NCBI RefSeq assembly: GCF_006829085.1
Contig: NZ_BJTC01000008.1
Coordinates: 62,001 to 126,000, forward strand
Direction: 5' to 3'
DNA length: 64,000 bases
From: Chryseobacterium sp. ON_d1
GTDB taxonomy: Bacteria; Bacteroidota; Bacteroidia; Flavobacteriales; Weeksellaceae
Part shown: one piece after another, positions 39,459 to 48,697 of the stretch
Numbering within the stretch: the first letter of the stretch is position 1
Layout of the letters: the number at the start of each line of letters is the position of its first letter
Made by a program: the position numbers and the translations under genes
Notes under the pieces: model-generated
What the model was told of the DNA's origin: nothing
Databases searched by the model: none
The model's input: the letters and a program-made list of their open reading frames with translations, nothing else

Positions 39459-42400
39459 TTTTCTTTTTATTTTCAAGTTTTGCAAAGAATATATACAGTC
39501 CCGGAATCACAACCAGTCCGAAGATGGTTCCGATCAGCATTCCTCCGGCAGCAGCTGTACCAATAGAGCGGTTACCGATGGCTCCGGCTCCGGATGCCAA
39601 ACATAGTGGAATAAGTCCCGCCACGAATGCAAAAGAAGTCATTAAAATCGGTCTTAAACGTTGTCTTGCCCCTTCAATCGCTGCAGGAATAATATCAAAT
39701 CCCTGCTTATTTCTTGCCACGGCAAACTCCACGATCAGGATAGCATTTTTAGCTAAAAGCCCGATCAGCATGACCAATGCTACCTGTGCATAGATATTAT
39801 TATCCAGCCCTGCTGCCACCAATGCGATGTAAGACCCGAAAATTCCTGTCGGCAGACTTAATAATACCGGCATCGGAAGAAGGAAGCTTTCGTACTGTGC
39901 AGCCAGTAAAAGATATACGAATAAAAGACAGATCGCGAAGATATAAACGGTCTGGTTTCCTGATAGGATCTCTTCTCTTGTCATCCCTGACCATTCGATA
40001 TCAAATCCTCTCGGTAATGTTTCTTTGGCTACACGTTCTACCGCTGCAATGGCATCTCCGGAGCTGTAACCGTCTGCAGGTTCACCATTGATCATGGCAG
40101 ACATATACATATTGTACCTTGTAAGTACTTCAGGGCCGTACACCTTCTCAATGGTGATGAAAGTTGAGAAAGGGACCATTTCGCCCTTGTCATTTTTTAA
40201 ATATAAATTCAGAATGCTTTCAGGAGTATCTCTGTGCTCAGGACTTGCCTGCACCATCACTTTATACATCTGGCTGAAACGGATAAAATTCGTAGCGTAA
40301 TATGATCCCAGCATGGTTTGTAGTGTTGACATCGCGTTGTCTACTGACACACCTTTCTTCGCTGCCATATCATAATCTACATTGATCATGTATTGCGGGA
40401 AAGTAGCATCAAAACTGGTAAAACTGTTCTGCAGTTCGGGCGCTTCATTGAGTTTTTTAACAAAATCCTTGGTGATCTTATCTGTATTTTCAATGGTTCC
40501 TCCGGTTCTGTCCAGCAAACGCAATTCAAAACCACTGGTATTTCCGAATCCGGGAACGGTGGGTGGTGCAAAGATCTCAATCTGGGCATCTGCAATGCTT
40601 TTCGTTTTTTCGGAAAGCTCTGCGATCAGATCATTCACTGAAATATTTCTTTCTTTCCAGTCTTTAAGGTTGATCATCGCCATTCCGTAAGATGAGCCTG
40701 CAATCTCTGTTACGATGCTATAGCCCGCAAGTGTAGTCACGTTTTCTACTCCATTAATCTTTTTGGCAATAACAGTCACTTCATCCAATACCTTTTCTGT
40801 TCTTTCTACCGTTGCTCCCTGTGGCGTGGTTACACTTACATACACCATTCCCTGGTCTTCCATCGGAATAAATCCGGTAGGCAGGAACTTGCTGGTCACA
40901 AAAGTCAGTCCGATGAATAAAAATAACAGTCCGAAAGTCACTGTAGTTCTTGTAGCAAATTTTGATAAAATACCGACATAACCATTCGTCAGTCTTTCAA
41001 AGCCTGTATTGAAACTTTGGAAAGCCCTGTCGATGATGGTTTTCTTTTTATTAGGATCATGAGGTTTTAAAATAATTGCACAAAGCGCAGGAGTAAGTGT
41101 CAGTGCGTTCACTCCTGAAATCACAATACTGATAGCTAGCGTGAGTGAAAACTGACGATAAAATACTCCAACAGGCCCATCCAGGAACGCCACAGGAATA
41201 AATACAGCAGACATTACAATCGTGATGGCCACTACAGCTCCTGCAATTTCTTTGGTGGCACTGATGGTTGCATCCATCGCATTCATTCCCTCCTCCATTT
41301 TAACGTGGACAGCTTCTACGACGACAATTGCGTTGTCAACCACAATTCCGATCGCGAGAACCAATGCAAACAGTGTCAAGAGATTGACAGAGAAATCAAG
41401 CATATCCATGAATGCAAAAGTTCCTACCAACGCCACCGGAACAGCCAGTACAGGAATCAATGTGGAACGCCAGTCCTGAAGAAAGATAAATACCACAACT
41501 CCCACCAGAATAAAGGCTTCGATAAGAGTTGTCAGTACCGCACTGATGGAAGCATCAAGGAATCTGGAAACATCATACGCCATGTTATATTCCATTCCCG
41601 GAGGAAAGGATGTGACTTTCAATTCCTCCATTTTAGCCTTTACACTTTCAATAACTTCAGAGGCATTGGAGCCTGGACGCTGCTTCATCATAATGGATGC
41701 CGAAGGTCTTCCGTCCGTTTTGGAAACCATACCATAATTCATTGCTCCGAACTCCACTTTGGCAATATCTTTAAGCTTTAAAATGGTTCCATCCACATCA
41801 GACCTGATGGGAACTTCTTCATATTGTTTAGGCTCAAAAAACTTTCCTTTATATTTGATTACATACTGAAGCTGGCTTGAGGTTTTACCTGACGTTTCAC
41901 CCACTTTTCCGGGTGCTGCGGAAATATTCTGCTTTTGCAGGGAAGTGATGACTTCATCTGCAGAAATATTGTAGGCTGCCATTTTCTGCGGATCCAGCCA
42001 TACTCTCATTGAATATTCTTTCTGTCCCATGATTTCGGCACGTCCTACCCCTTCAATACGTTTCAGCTCCTGAAGGACATTAATATCTGTAAAGTTATAG
42101 ATGAACTGCTCATCCTGACTGGGATCCGTACTGGTGATATTAAGGTACATCAGCATGCTGTTGACCTCTTTTTCAGTAGTCACTCCAGCCCTGATCACCT
42201 CTTCAGGAAGTTCATCAAGAATAGTGGTTACCCTGTTCTGTACATTTACCGCTGCAACATCAGGATCTGTTCCCACTTCAAAGAAAACCTGGATAAGGGT
42301 AAGCCCGTCATTAGAAGTTACTGTAGACATATAGGTCATCCCAGGTACCCCGTTAATTGCCCTTTCCAAAGGCAGTGCCACTGCATTGGCAGACACTTCA

Positions 42401-42567
42401 GCGTTCGCTCCTGTATATTTTGCTGTAACGGTTACTGAAGGCGGTACAATATCCGGGAATTGAGTGATGGGCATTTTCAGCAGCGCCATGACTCCCAGCA
42501 GTACAAATAATATGGAAATCACCAACGAAAGAACCTTTCGTCTTATAAACATTTCTACCATAGTCAA
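39439..42567 (-). CDS. RND multidrug efflux transporter, HAE1 (AcrB-like) family
   Basis: 1042 residues, normal length, with twelve membrane helices and two large periplasmic loops. The front is MVEMFIRRKVLSLVISILFVLLGVMALLKMPITQFPDI. The proton-relay part reads VLAIGIVVDNAIVVVEAV (one Asp where AcrB has two), and the second half has LIGLLAKNAILIVEFA with the relay Lys. It works with the MFP and TolC-like products encoded on either side. Substrates cannot be told. The gene lies 22 bases after the adaptor gene. Confidence 0.95.
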   Translation of the reverse strand: MTMVEMFIRRKVLSLVISILFVLLGVMALLKMPITQFPDIVPPSVTVTAKYTGANAEVSANAVALPLERAINGVPGMTYMSTVTSNDGLTLIQVFFEVGTDPDVAAVNVQNRVTTILDELPEEVIRAGVTTEKEVNSMLMYLNITSTDPSQDEQFIYNFTDINVLQELKRIEGVGRAEIMGQKEYSMRVWLDPQKMAAYNISADEVITSLQKQNISAAPGKVGETSGKTSSQLQYVIKYKGKFFEPKQYEEVPIRSDVDGTILKLKDIAKVEFGAMNYGMVSKTDGRPSASIMMKQRPGSNASEVIESVKAKMEELKVTSFPPGMEYNMAYDVSRFLDASISAVLTTLIEAFILVGVVVFIFLQDWRSTLIPVLAVPVALVGTFAFMDMLDFSVNLLTLFALVLAIGIVVDNAIVVVEAVHVKMEEGMNAMDATISATKEIAGAVVAITIVMSAVFIPVAFLDGPVGVFYRQFSLTLAISIVISGVNALTLTPALCAIILKPHDPNKKKTIIDRAFQSFNTGFERLTNGYVGILSKFATRTTVTFGLLFLFIGLTFVTSKFLPTGFIPMEDQGMVYVSVTTPQGATVERTEKVLDEVTVIAKKINGVENVTTLAGYSIVTEIAGSSYGMAMINLKDWKERNISVNDLIAELSEKTKSIADAQIEIFAPPTVPGFGNTSGFELRLLDRTGGTIENTDKITKDFVKKLNEAPELQNSFTSFDATFPQYMINVDYDMAAKKGVSVDNAMSTLQTMLGSYYATNFIRFSQMYKVMVQASPEHRDTPESILNLYLKNDKGEMVPFSTFITIEKVYGPEVLTRYNMYMSAMINGEPADGYSSGDAIAAVERVAKETLPRGFDIEWSGMTREEILSGNQTVYIFAICLLFVYLLLAAQYESFLLPMPVLLSLPTGIFGSYIALVAAGLDNNIYAQVALVMLIGLLAKNAILIVEFAVARNKQGFDIIPAAIEGARQRLRPILMTSFAFVAGLIPLCLASGAGAIGNRSIGTAAAGGMLIGTIFGLVVIPGLYIFFAKLENKKKNEKIKS

Positions 42568-42589
42568 TTGGTTTAAAGATTATGAAAGG

Positions 42590-43678
42590 TTAATACTTCT
42601 TTTTGATTTTGATGATATCACCATCTTTCAAAGACTGGGTTCCTTCATAAATGATTAAATCTCCTTTTTTAAGACCGCTTTCTACCATATAGGAATCTCT
42701 AAGGGTAGTTCCGATCTTAATGCTGGTCATTTTCACTTTATTCTGCTTATCCACTACAAAAACATAGGTCTTATCCTGAATGGAGAAGGTAGATTTCTGT
42801 GGAATTAGGATCGCATTATTCTGCTGTTCGGAAATAATAAGCTTTCCGGAAGTACCGTGCTTGATCAGACGGTCCGGATTCGGGAAAAGTACCTTATAGC
42901 GGATAGAACCCGTAGCTCTGTCAATTTCACCTTCGGCTGTTTTTAAAGCTCCGTTGAACTGGTAATTAACTCCATTGGGAAGCGTCAGTTCAATCTTCTG
43001 ATGATTACCGATTTTATCATTGGCTAAAAGCTCAAAGTACTGGTTTTCAGGAATGGAAAAATAGGCATATACTTCGTTCAATTGGGAAAGAGTGGTCAAC
43101 AGGGTTCCGTTTTCCACTAAGCTTCCATCTTTATGAGGAATCACGTCAATCACTCCATCAAAAGGTGCCGTGATCTTTGTAAAGCTTATTTTCTGAAGGA
43201 CGGTTCTCTTTTCAGCATCAGCAAAAGCATGTTTTGCCTTCGCAGAGGAAAGTTTTGCCTTCACCATTTCCAGCTCGTTATTGGCCACAAATTTTTTAGC
43301 ATGAAGACTCTGGATCTGCTTCAGTTCAACTTCTGCAATACGAACATCTGCTTCGGTCTGCTTTAATGCGGCATTCGCTTTCAGAAGTTCCATCTGCAGT
43401 TCAGCATCACTGATTTTAAATAAAGCCTGGCCCTGATGGACAAACTGTCCCTCATTGACATAGATATGCTGTATAATGCCTCCTATTCTGGAACGCATCT
43501 CAACATTCTTTTTAGCCTGAATATCAGTAACAAACTGGTTACTCACCAGTGTATCCTTTTCTTTGATTTCCAGTACGGGGACTTCTTTTTCTTTCTGACT
43601 GTTTTTTTTCTTGTCTTTACTGCATGACACAGCGAATAATGTTGCAAGAATGCAAATTATTACGTTTTTACAATACAT
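42590..43678 (-). CDS. RND efflux periplasmic adaptor (membrane fusion protein)
   Basis: 362 residues, a lipoprotein (MYCKNVIICILATLFAVSCSK, lipobox VSC). The MFP plan is clear: first lipoyl half (KNVEMRSRIGGIIQHIYVNEGQFVHQGQALFKI), a hairpin of helices (LKANAALKQTEADVRIAEVELKQI), the second lipoyl half (KITAPFDGVIDVIPHKDGSLVENGT), and the beta-barrel and membrane-proximal parts (KMTSIKIGTTL). It links the pump to the outer channel. No regulator is next to this operon. Confidence 0.94.
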   Translation of the reverse strand: MYCKNVIICILATLFAVSCSKDKKKNSQKEKEVPVLEIKEKDTLVSNQFVTDIQAKKNVEMRSRIGGIIQHIYVNEGQFVHQGQALFKISDAELQMELLKANAALKQTEADVRIAEVELKQIQSLHAKKFVANNELEMVKAKLSSAKAKHAFADAEKRTVLQKISFTKITAPFDGVIDVIPHKDGSLVENGTLLTTLSQLNEVYAYFSIPENQYFELLANDKIGNHQKIELTLPNGVNYQFNGALKTAEGEIDRATGSIRYKVLFPNPDRLIKHGTSGKLIISEQQNNAILIPQKSTFSIQDKTYVFVVDKQNKVKMTSIKIGTTLRDSYMVESGLKKGDLIIYEGTQSLKDGDIIKIKKKY

Positions 43679-43739
43679 TTTTAAATGTTTAAGTTATAAG
43701 ATTTCCGTTAAAAGTGATTGGGTTTTCAGAAACTTAAAC

Positions 43740-44072
43740 TTAGTACAGCTGGAGGAGATGGAGAAAAGATTTAACTCCGCAAATAATGGAAACTGCAATT
43801 TCCGGAAGGGTAATTTTAGGAATAACTTTTACTATTCCTGAAAAGTCTGCCACTGCAGAATCATTTTTTCTGACTGAGTGTTTTACAATTTTTGAAGCAG
43901 CAGGCAGCGCATGCGTGTTCATATCTGCTTCTTCATAAACATCCAGAACGTGAATGTTTGTTACAGGAGGAACGTGAGGAATATTCTGCAACGATTTTTC
44001 TGCCCAATTCGAATTGAAAAGGGAAAAAACCAGTATGATATAAAATAAGAAAAATGACCTCAGACCTGCCAT
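43740..44072 (-). CDS. Small exported protein upstream of the efflux operon
   Basis: 110 residues with a signal-peptide-like start (RSFFLFYIILVFSLFNSNWA). The mature part (HVPPVTNIHVLDVYEEADMNTH) and the hydrophobic end ITLPEIAVSIICGVKSFLHLL have no match I know. It is 61 bases before the adaptor gene, and TATTTTTG (44124 to 44117), a TAnnTTTG-type box, lies just upstream. It may therefore be the first gene of the efflux transcript. Coding status is not certain. Confidence 0.4.
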   Translation of the reverse strand: MAGLRSFFLFYIILVFSLFNSNWAEKSLQNIPHVPPVTNIHVLDVYEEADMNTHALPAASKIVKHSVRKNDSAVADFSGIVKVIPKITLPEIAVSIICGVKSFLHLLQLY

Positions 44073-44312
44073 GTCAATCAGAATACTTTAGTTTTTCAGT
44101 AAAAACGATAGTGCTGCAAAAATAGAGATTTTTGTGGGAAAATCCAGTCACAGAACTGTTAAAAAAACTTAAACAATAGTTGATTATTCTAATTATTGGA
44201 ATTTAGATTCTCCGGAATGACAAATACACGCATAAACTTAGCAGTCTGTTATTCCGAAGGAGCCTAACTTAAGTTTTGGCTAAAGCCAATGGAATTTTGG
44301 TTATCATTTTTA

Positions 44313-44330
44313 AACGGGCTAAAGCCCGTT
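44313..44330. repeat. Palindromic intergenic repeat
   Basis: AACGGGCT-AA-AGCCCGTT is a perfect palindrome. A related GGCTAAAGCC-like part lies about 35 bases to the left. Elements with GGGCTAAAGCCC cores are familiar as dispersed repeats in Chryseobacterium and relatives. The rest of 44073-44356 holds no gene. Confidence 0.6.
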
Positions 44331-44356
44331 TCTATTGAATGATTAAAATTGAATAG

Positions 44357-44809
44357 TTAGAACAATTTGCTGAGAACCCTGAAACGATAATCAAAGATAT
44401 ATTCCAGCTTCTTTCTGACGAAAAGGCGATGGGCAATTTCACCTAAAAAACCCATAGGAAGTTCATAATCTATAGTATCTCTCATCAAAACGCCTTCTTC
44501 ATTAGGAATAAATTCATGATGGTGGTTCCACAGTTTGTAGGGACCTTTTTTCTTAAAATCTATGAAACTTTTCTTAAAATCTACGTGGGTGATCTCAGTC
44601 TGCCATTTCATCTTGATCCCGAATAAGGGCGAAATATAATAATCGATGAGCATTCCTTTATAGATTTCATCATCTTCCATTTTCGTCAATACAATAAAGC
44701 CCATGTCTTTTGGAGTGATCTCTGAAAGATTGTTGGCTGAGGAAAAGAATTTCCATGCGGTTTCTATATCACAGGTGAGCTGTTGCTCACGGAAAAGCCT
44801 ATGTTTCAT
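44357..44809 (-). CDS. SRPBCC-superfamily protein (START-like)
   Basis: 150 residues. The START/Bet v1-like layout is visible: LFREQQLTCDIETAWKFFSSANNLSEITPKDMGF at the front, KWQTEITHVDFKKSFIDFKKKGPYKLWNHHHEF in the sheet, and LFVRKKLEYIFDYRFRVLSKLF as the long C-terminal helix. Such proteins bind hydrophobic ligands in a deep pocket; ligands are not known here. It is followed by the YkuD-like gene about 50 bases upstream in the leftward sense, and no operon partner is certain. Confidence 0.85.
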   Translation of the reverse strand: MKHRLFREQQLTCDIETAWKFFSSANNLSEITPKDMGFIVLTKMEDDEIYKGMLIDYYISPLFGIKMKWQTEITHVDFKKSFIDFKKKGPYKLWNHHHEFIPNEEGVLMRDTIDYELPMGFLGEIAHRLFVRKKLEYIFDYRFRVLSKLF

Positions 44810-44860
44810 AAAATGGAATCAATTGACAGGATTATTGTGGAACAAATCTAAGACAAAAAT

Positions 44861-45508
44861 TTAATGATAGATCCACATCAACACGGGTTTTCCCGATTTC
44901 TGAATCATCGGATCAATTTCTCTCATCGCATTATTGGAAACAGTTGGGCAGCCCCAGCCTTCCGGTGAACCTTTGGGAAATACTTCTTCATCACTCATCA
45001 GATTCCAGGAATGAAAGACAATAAACCTTTTCAACGCATTACTGTTGGTCTCCTCAAGACCATGCATCAGGTATTTTATATTAATTCCCCATTCGCTGTA
45101 GCCTCTTCCTTCCAGTTTATATTTCCCTAAAGAGGAAAGATGACTTCCGTCTTCGTTGCTGAATTTCGGATTGGCTTTAGAATCATCCTTACTCCATGAA
45201 TTGAAGCCACAGCCATGACCTACCAGATATTTTTTAGAAATCTTATTGTTTTTAAAATCCCAGACAAAAAAACGGTTAACTCCGGAATGGAGGCTCATAT
45301 CAATAAGAATACAGAAATCACGGTTGAGGTTCTTTGAAGTACAGAACTCCAAAGCTTCTTTTGCTTTTATTTTTAATCTGGAAAGATCAGCTTCCGGTTT
45401 GTTTTCAGCAACAACAGATCTTTCTACTGCTCTTCTTATATTGTCCTTTCTATCCTGTGAACATGAACTTATGCAGAGAAGAATGAAAAGCAGATAAATT
45501 CTCTTCAT
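44861..45508 (-). CDS. Lipoprotein with murein L,D-transpeptidase-like (YkuD_2) domain
   Basis: 215 residues. Signal with lipobox (LLFILLCISSCSQD). The domain begins about residue 65: DFCILIDMSLHSGVNRFFVWDFKNNKI, then LVGHGCGFNSWSKDDSKANPKFSNEDGSHLSSLGKYKLEG and RFIVFHSWNLMSDEE, and PEGWGCPTVSN with the probable catalytic Cys and the preceding His. This is the YkuD_2 pattern. It should act on peptidoglycan from the periplasmic face. It lies 3 bases after the DUF2459 gene, so the two are cotranscribed. Confidence 0.85.
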   Translation of the reverse strand: MKRIYLLFILLCISSCSQDRKDNIRRAVERSVVAENKPEADLSRLKIKAKEALEFCTSKNLNRDFCILIDMSLHSGVNRFFVWDFKNNKISKKYLVGHGCGFNSWSKDDSKANPKFSNEDGSHLSSLGKYKLEGRGYSEWGINIKYLMHGLEETNSNALKRFIVFHSWNLMSDEEVFPKGSPEGWGCPTVSNNAMREIDPMIQKSGKPVLMWIYH

Positions 45509-45511
45509 GAA

Positions 45512-46195
45512 TTATTTATAGTGTTGAAAGATTCCAAAGTCTGAAGGTGTCCAAAGTGCAGCCTTCTGTCCTGCCGCTTTTAAAGCATTATTAGACCAGG
45601 TATTGCAGGTATAAAGAAAGCTGTACGTACCTTTGGCATCATAGAAAGCATCGTTATCGCTATATACAGCATTTGTAGGGATCAGAATAAAATTCCCGTT
45701 CTGATCTCTGTCAAATTTGTCTTCCACAAATTTTACCAGATTCTGATACTGGCTCCTGCTGATCATGATCATTTTACAGTCCTTCCCTTCTTTCATCGTA
45801 TTGTAATAGGTACAGTGCATGGCAGAATCACTTAACCAGAATGCGGCTTTCACTGCGGTAGAAAACTTAAGGTCAGCCCAGGTAGGAGTATCAAGGTAAA
45901 AACCTTTGTCTCCCCATCCTATTCCGATGTACTGATAATCTGTCTTTTTTGATTTTGTATTGGCAAAAGGGATGATTCTGCTCCAATCCTGAAGATCGTT
46001 TTTTACAGGCATTACTATATCTGTATGCACTCCATTGGTATAAATATAGATCGGGATTTCTTTCTTCTGGCCGTCATTTTTAGCTGAAACAGGAATATAT
46101 GGAATGAGTAATGCAAGAATTATATAGATAATAACAATTCCCAAAATAATTCCTACCACTTTCAGAAGGTATATCAGTATTGTTTTCACAGTCAT
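45512..46195 (-). CDS. DUF2459 / TIGR02117-type membrane-anchored protein
   Basis: 227 residues. One N-terminal membrane helix (IIYIILALLIPYIPVSA) is followed by a periplasmic domain with IYIYTNGVHTDIVMPV, YIGIGWGDKGFYLDTPTWAD, a central HCTYYN and YTCNTWSNNALKAAGQKAALWTPSDFGIFQHY at the end. The conserved H-T-D, GWGD and CNTW look like a papain-like (NlpC/P60-related) arrangement, in keeping with the family's suspected enzyme activity. Function unknown. Cotranscribed with the YkuD-like gene. Confidence 0.85.
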   Translation of the reverse strand: MTVKTILIYLLKVVGIILGIVIIYIILALLIPYIPVSAKNDGQKKEIPIYIYTNGVHTDIVMPVKNDLQDWSRIIPFANTKSKKTDYQYIGIGWGDKGFYLDTPTWADLKFSTAVKAAFWLSDSAMHCTYYNTMKEGKDCKMIMISRSQYQNLVKFVEDKFDRDQNGNFILIPTNAVYSDNDAFYDAKGTYSFLYTCNTWSNNALKAAGQKAALWTPSDFGIFQHYK

Positions 46196-46365
46196 GTTTT
46201 TTTAATAAAATTTAATCTTTAATTTTTGGTAAAAGTATTTGTTTTAATCGAAAAAATGGCTATATTTATTTACGAAATATTCACAAATATGCGTAAAAAT
46301 ACCAAATCCCAAAAAAGATTTAAAATAAGAGTAAAAACTGCTCCTAAAAGAATACAGAAAAAACG

Positions 46366-46402
46366 TTGATTTTCGGTGAGATTATGATCTCCTGAAAATC
46401 AA
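46366..46402 (-). terminator. Terminator of queG
   Basis: TTGATTTTC (46366-46374) and GAAAATCAA (46394-46402) form a hairpin that extends through GGTGAGAT/GATCTCC. On the minus strand it is followed by CGTTTTTTC. It stands 154 bases beyond the queG stop. The remainder of 46196-46555 shows no gene. Confidence 0.6.
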
Positions 46403-46555
46403 TTTTTCTTTATAGGAAAAGCTTTTCAAGAAAATTATTGATACAAATCTTTACCTCCTTAAAGCGAAAAATTTAAGGAATGGTCGGTTATCAGCTTTTG
46501 TTTGGAACTTCAAAAAATTCCAAAAGAGGGATTGTCACCGAAAGTTCAGGGAAAA

Positions 46556-47503
46556 TCAGTCAGAAGATTTCTGTAAAAACTCAATATTTCTCTTGAGTCC
46601 TGCAAATTTGGTACGTTTCACGGGAGATTTTCTGAAAATTTCTGAGAAAATTTCCTGGGTAAGTTCCTTCCATTCTCCTTTTTTAAAATTTTTCAACGCT
46701 TCGTTGGGCTGAAAACGGCTCTGTTTATTAGGTGCTGCAAAACGGTTCCACGGACAGACATCCTGGCAGATATCACAACCGAACATCCAGTCTTCCATTT
46801 TATCTTTAAAATAATCCGGAATTTCATTTTTGAGCTCTATCGTTGCATAAGAAATACATCGGCTGCCATCAATGATTTTTTCAGAAACAATAGCATCTGT
46901 GGGACAGGCATCAATACACTTCCTGCAGGTTCCGCAATGATCCGTAGTGGCATGATCCGGAATGAGTTCAAGATCACAGATAATTTCTGCCAGAAAGTAA
47001 AAAGATCCATTCTGCCTGGTAATGAGGTTGGCATTTTTCCCTACCCAGCCGATTCCTGATTTTCTGGCCCAGCTCCGCTCCATTACCGGTGCAGAATCTA
47101 CAAAAACCCGGAACCCGAATTCTCCTATTTCTTCCTGCAGCTCCGCTACCATCTCACGCAGAATTTCTTTGATGACTTCATGGTAATCTTCTGCATAAGC
47201 ATATTTTGAAATTTTATAATTCTCCAGAACCGAAATCTTCTCCTCAGGAAAGTAATTGTAGGAAAGTGAAATCACAGATTTGGAACCTTCTACCAAAAGG
47301 CGTGGATCCAGCCTTTTATCGAAATGATTTTCCATGTATTTCATTTCGCCGTTATAATTGTTCTTCAGCCATTTTTCAAGATGGGGAGCATCTTCTTCAA
47401 GAAAATCTGCTTTGGAAATGCCACAACTCTGGAATCCAAAACTTTTTGCCTTGGATTTTATCAGTTGGGAATATTTTTCGGCACCGGCATTCATTAATTT
47501 CAC
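46556..47503 (-). CDS. queG: Epoxyqueuosine reductase QueG
   Basis: 315 residues. Motifs of QueG: the cobalamin-site part [23 protein letters not shown] (D136), then two [4Fe-4S] sites, C190-C193-C196-C200 ([17 protein letters not shown]) and C243-C246-C250 ([11 protein letters not shown]). The enzyme reduces epoxyqueuosine to queuosine in tRNA position 34. The C-terminal HEAT-like part of longer QueG forms is absent, as in many Bacteroidetes. MNAG four residues in is an alternative start. No other queuosine gene is near. Confidence 0.95.
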   Translation of the reverse strand: MKLMNAGAEKYSQLIKSKAKSFGFQSCGISKADFLEEDAPHLEKWLKNNYNGEMKYMENHFDKRLDPRLLVEGSKSVISLSYNYFPEEKISVLENYKISKYAYAEDYHEVIKEILREMVAELQEEIGEFGFRVFVDSAPVMERSWARKSGIGWVGKNANLITRQNGSFYFLAEIICDLELIPDHATTDHCGTCRKCIDACPTDAIVSEKIIDGSRCISYATIELKNEIPDYFKDKMEDWMFGCDICQDVCPWNRFAAPNKQSRFQPNEALKNFKKGEWKELTQEIFSEIFRKSPVKRTKFAGLKRNIEFLQKSSD

Positions 47504-47664
47504 ACTGCAAAATTAAGATTATTTTATCAATCTGATCATTGATACCGAAGTTCAACTTACAATCGGCTTGCTATCTCTTATTTTCTGAAAAATTTATGTT
47601 TTAATTAGGATTTTTTTCAAAAAAAATTTGCGTAATTTCGTTTCTGATTTTAAAACAAACAACT

Positions 47665-47964
47665 ATGTCTTTAATAGAAGTAATACAATCCGGAAACTAT
47701 GAATTGATCGACGTTCGTGAGCCAATGGAGCTTGAAATGGACGGTAATATAGACGGTGCTAAGAATATTCCTCTGGGTGAAGTAGAAGATAGACAAGATG
47801 AAATTCTATCGATTGAAAAACCGGTAATCTTATTCTGCAGAAGTGGAAACAGAAGTGGAAAAGCTTTGGATTATCTTAATACTCAAGGATTAAAGGACGG
47901 TTATAACGGTGGAGGCTGGGCCGAGCTGAAGGCTGTTCTGGAAGCAAATCAGGGAACTTTTTAA
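47665..47964 (+). CDS. Rhodanese-like sulfurtransferase
   Basis: 99 residues, a single rhodanese domain: YELIDVREPMELEMDGNIDGAKNIPLGEV and the active loop VILFCRSGNRSGKA with catalytic C58. There is no signal peptide, so it is cytoplasmic. Such domains carry sulfur as a persulfide; the acceptor is unknown. A terminator hairpin covers its stop codon, and the next gene follows 27 bases later. Confidence 0.93.
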   Translation: MSLIEVIQSGNYELIDVREPMELEMDGNIDGAKNIPLGEVEDRQDEILSIEKPVILFCRSGNRSGKALDYLNTQGLKDGYNGGGWAELKAVLEANQGTF

Positions 47965-47978
47965 AAGTTCCTTTTTTT
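47953..47978 (+). terminator. Terminator overlapping the rhodanese stop
   Basis: GGAACTTTTTAAAAGTTCC (47953-47971) folds back on itself and is followed by TTTTTTT. The stop codon of the rhodanese gene is inside the hairpin. The following gene starts 14 bases later and must rely on read-through or a promoter of its own. Confidence 0.65.
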
Positions 47979-47991
47979 ATACTTTACTTCT

Positions 47992-48609
47992 ATGAATCTG
48001 AAAAATCAATTTGAACAGCTTTGCTCTCCGTTTACAGGAAATCAGCACCTTATCGGTGACCTGTGGAAGGAGATTGAAACCAGATATTCCGAAAAAGGCA
48101 GACACTACCATAATCTTCTTCATCTTGAAAATATTCTGGTGGAAGTTGAAGCAGTAAAAAGCAAGATCTCAGATTTTACCACAGTCTCTTTCTCTGTATT
48201 TTACCATGACATTATCTACGATGCCACTTCCAAAACGAATGAAGAAAAAAGTGCTGACAAAGCTGAAAAAAGGCTTACCGAACTTCACGTCAGTCAGGGT
48301 AAAATTTCAATAATCTCTGAGCAGATCCGCGCTACAAAAACTCATCTACGATCTGATCATGCAGATACCAATTATCTTCTGGATGCTGATCTTTCTGTTC
48401 TGGGTAAAGATTTTAACACCTATCTGGAATACACTCAGAATATCAGAAAAGAGTATTCCATTTATCCGGATTTCCTGTATAAGCCGGGACGAAAAAAAGT
48501 TCTGAAGCATTTTCTGGAGCTTGAAAGTATCTTTAAAACAGAGTATTTTAAGGAAAAATATGAAACTCAGGCAAAGAAAAATCTTGCTACCGAACTTCAG
48601 TTACTTTAA
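47992..48609 (+). CDS. HD-domain protein, predicted metal-dependent hydrolase
   Basis: 205 residues. HD-type metal ligands are visible: H38/H40 and H44 (GRHYHNLLHLENIL), H72-D73 (FYHDIIYD) and D131/D133 (LLDADLSVLG). The fold is all-helical. Sequences of this kind are annotated as predicted metal-dependent HD phosphohydrolases, with unknown substrate. The C-terminus is basic. It follows the rhodanese gene closely, but a terminator stands between them. Confidence 0.82.
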   Translation: MNLKNQFEQLCSPFTGNQHLIGDLWKEIETRYSEKGRHYHNLLHLENILVEVEAVKSKISDFTTVSFSVFYHDIIYDATSKTNEEKSADKAEKRLTELHVSQGKISIISEQIRATKTHLRSDHADTNYLLDADLSVLGKDFNTYLEYTQNIRKEYSIYPDFLYKPGRKKVLKHFLELESIFKTEYFKEKYETQAKKNLATELQLL

Positions 48610-48697
48610 TTCAACAGTAAATCTTTAAGTTTTCCCATTGAAAAAGACACCCTGGATTACAAGATGTCTTATAAATATTGTTACAGGTAATTCTGTA

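Noticed and set aside
41305..41781. A 158-codon frame opposite to the RND transporter gene
   Set aside because: It is antisense to strongly conserved pump sequence and has an unnatural His/Cys/Arg-rich product.
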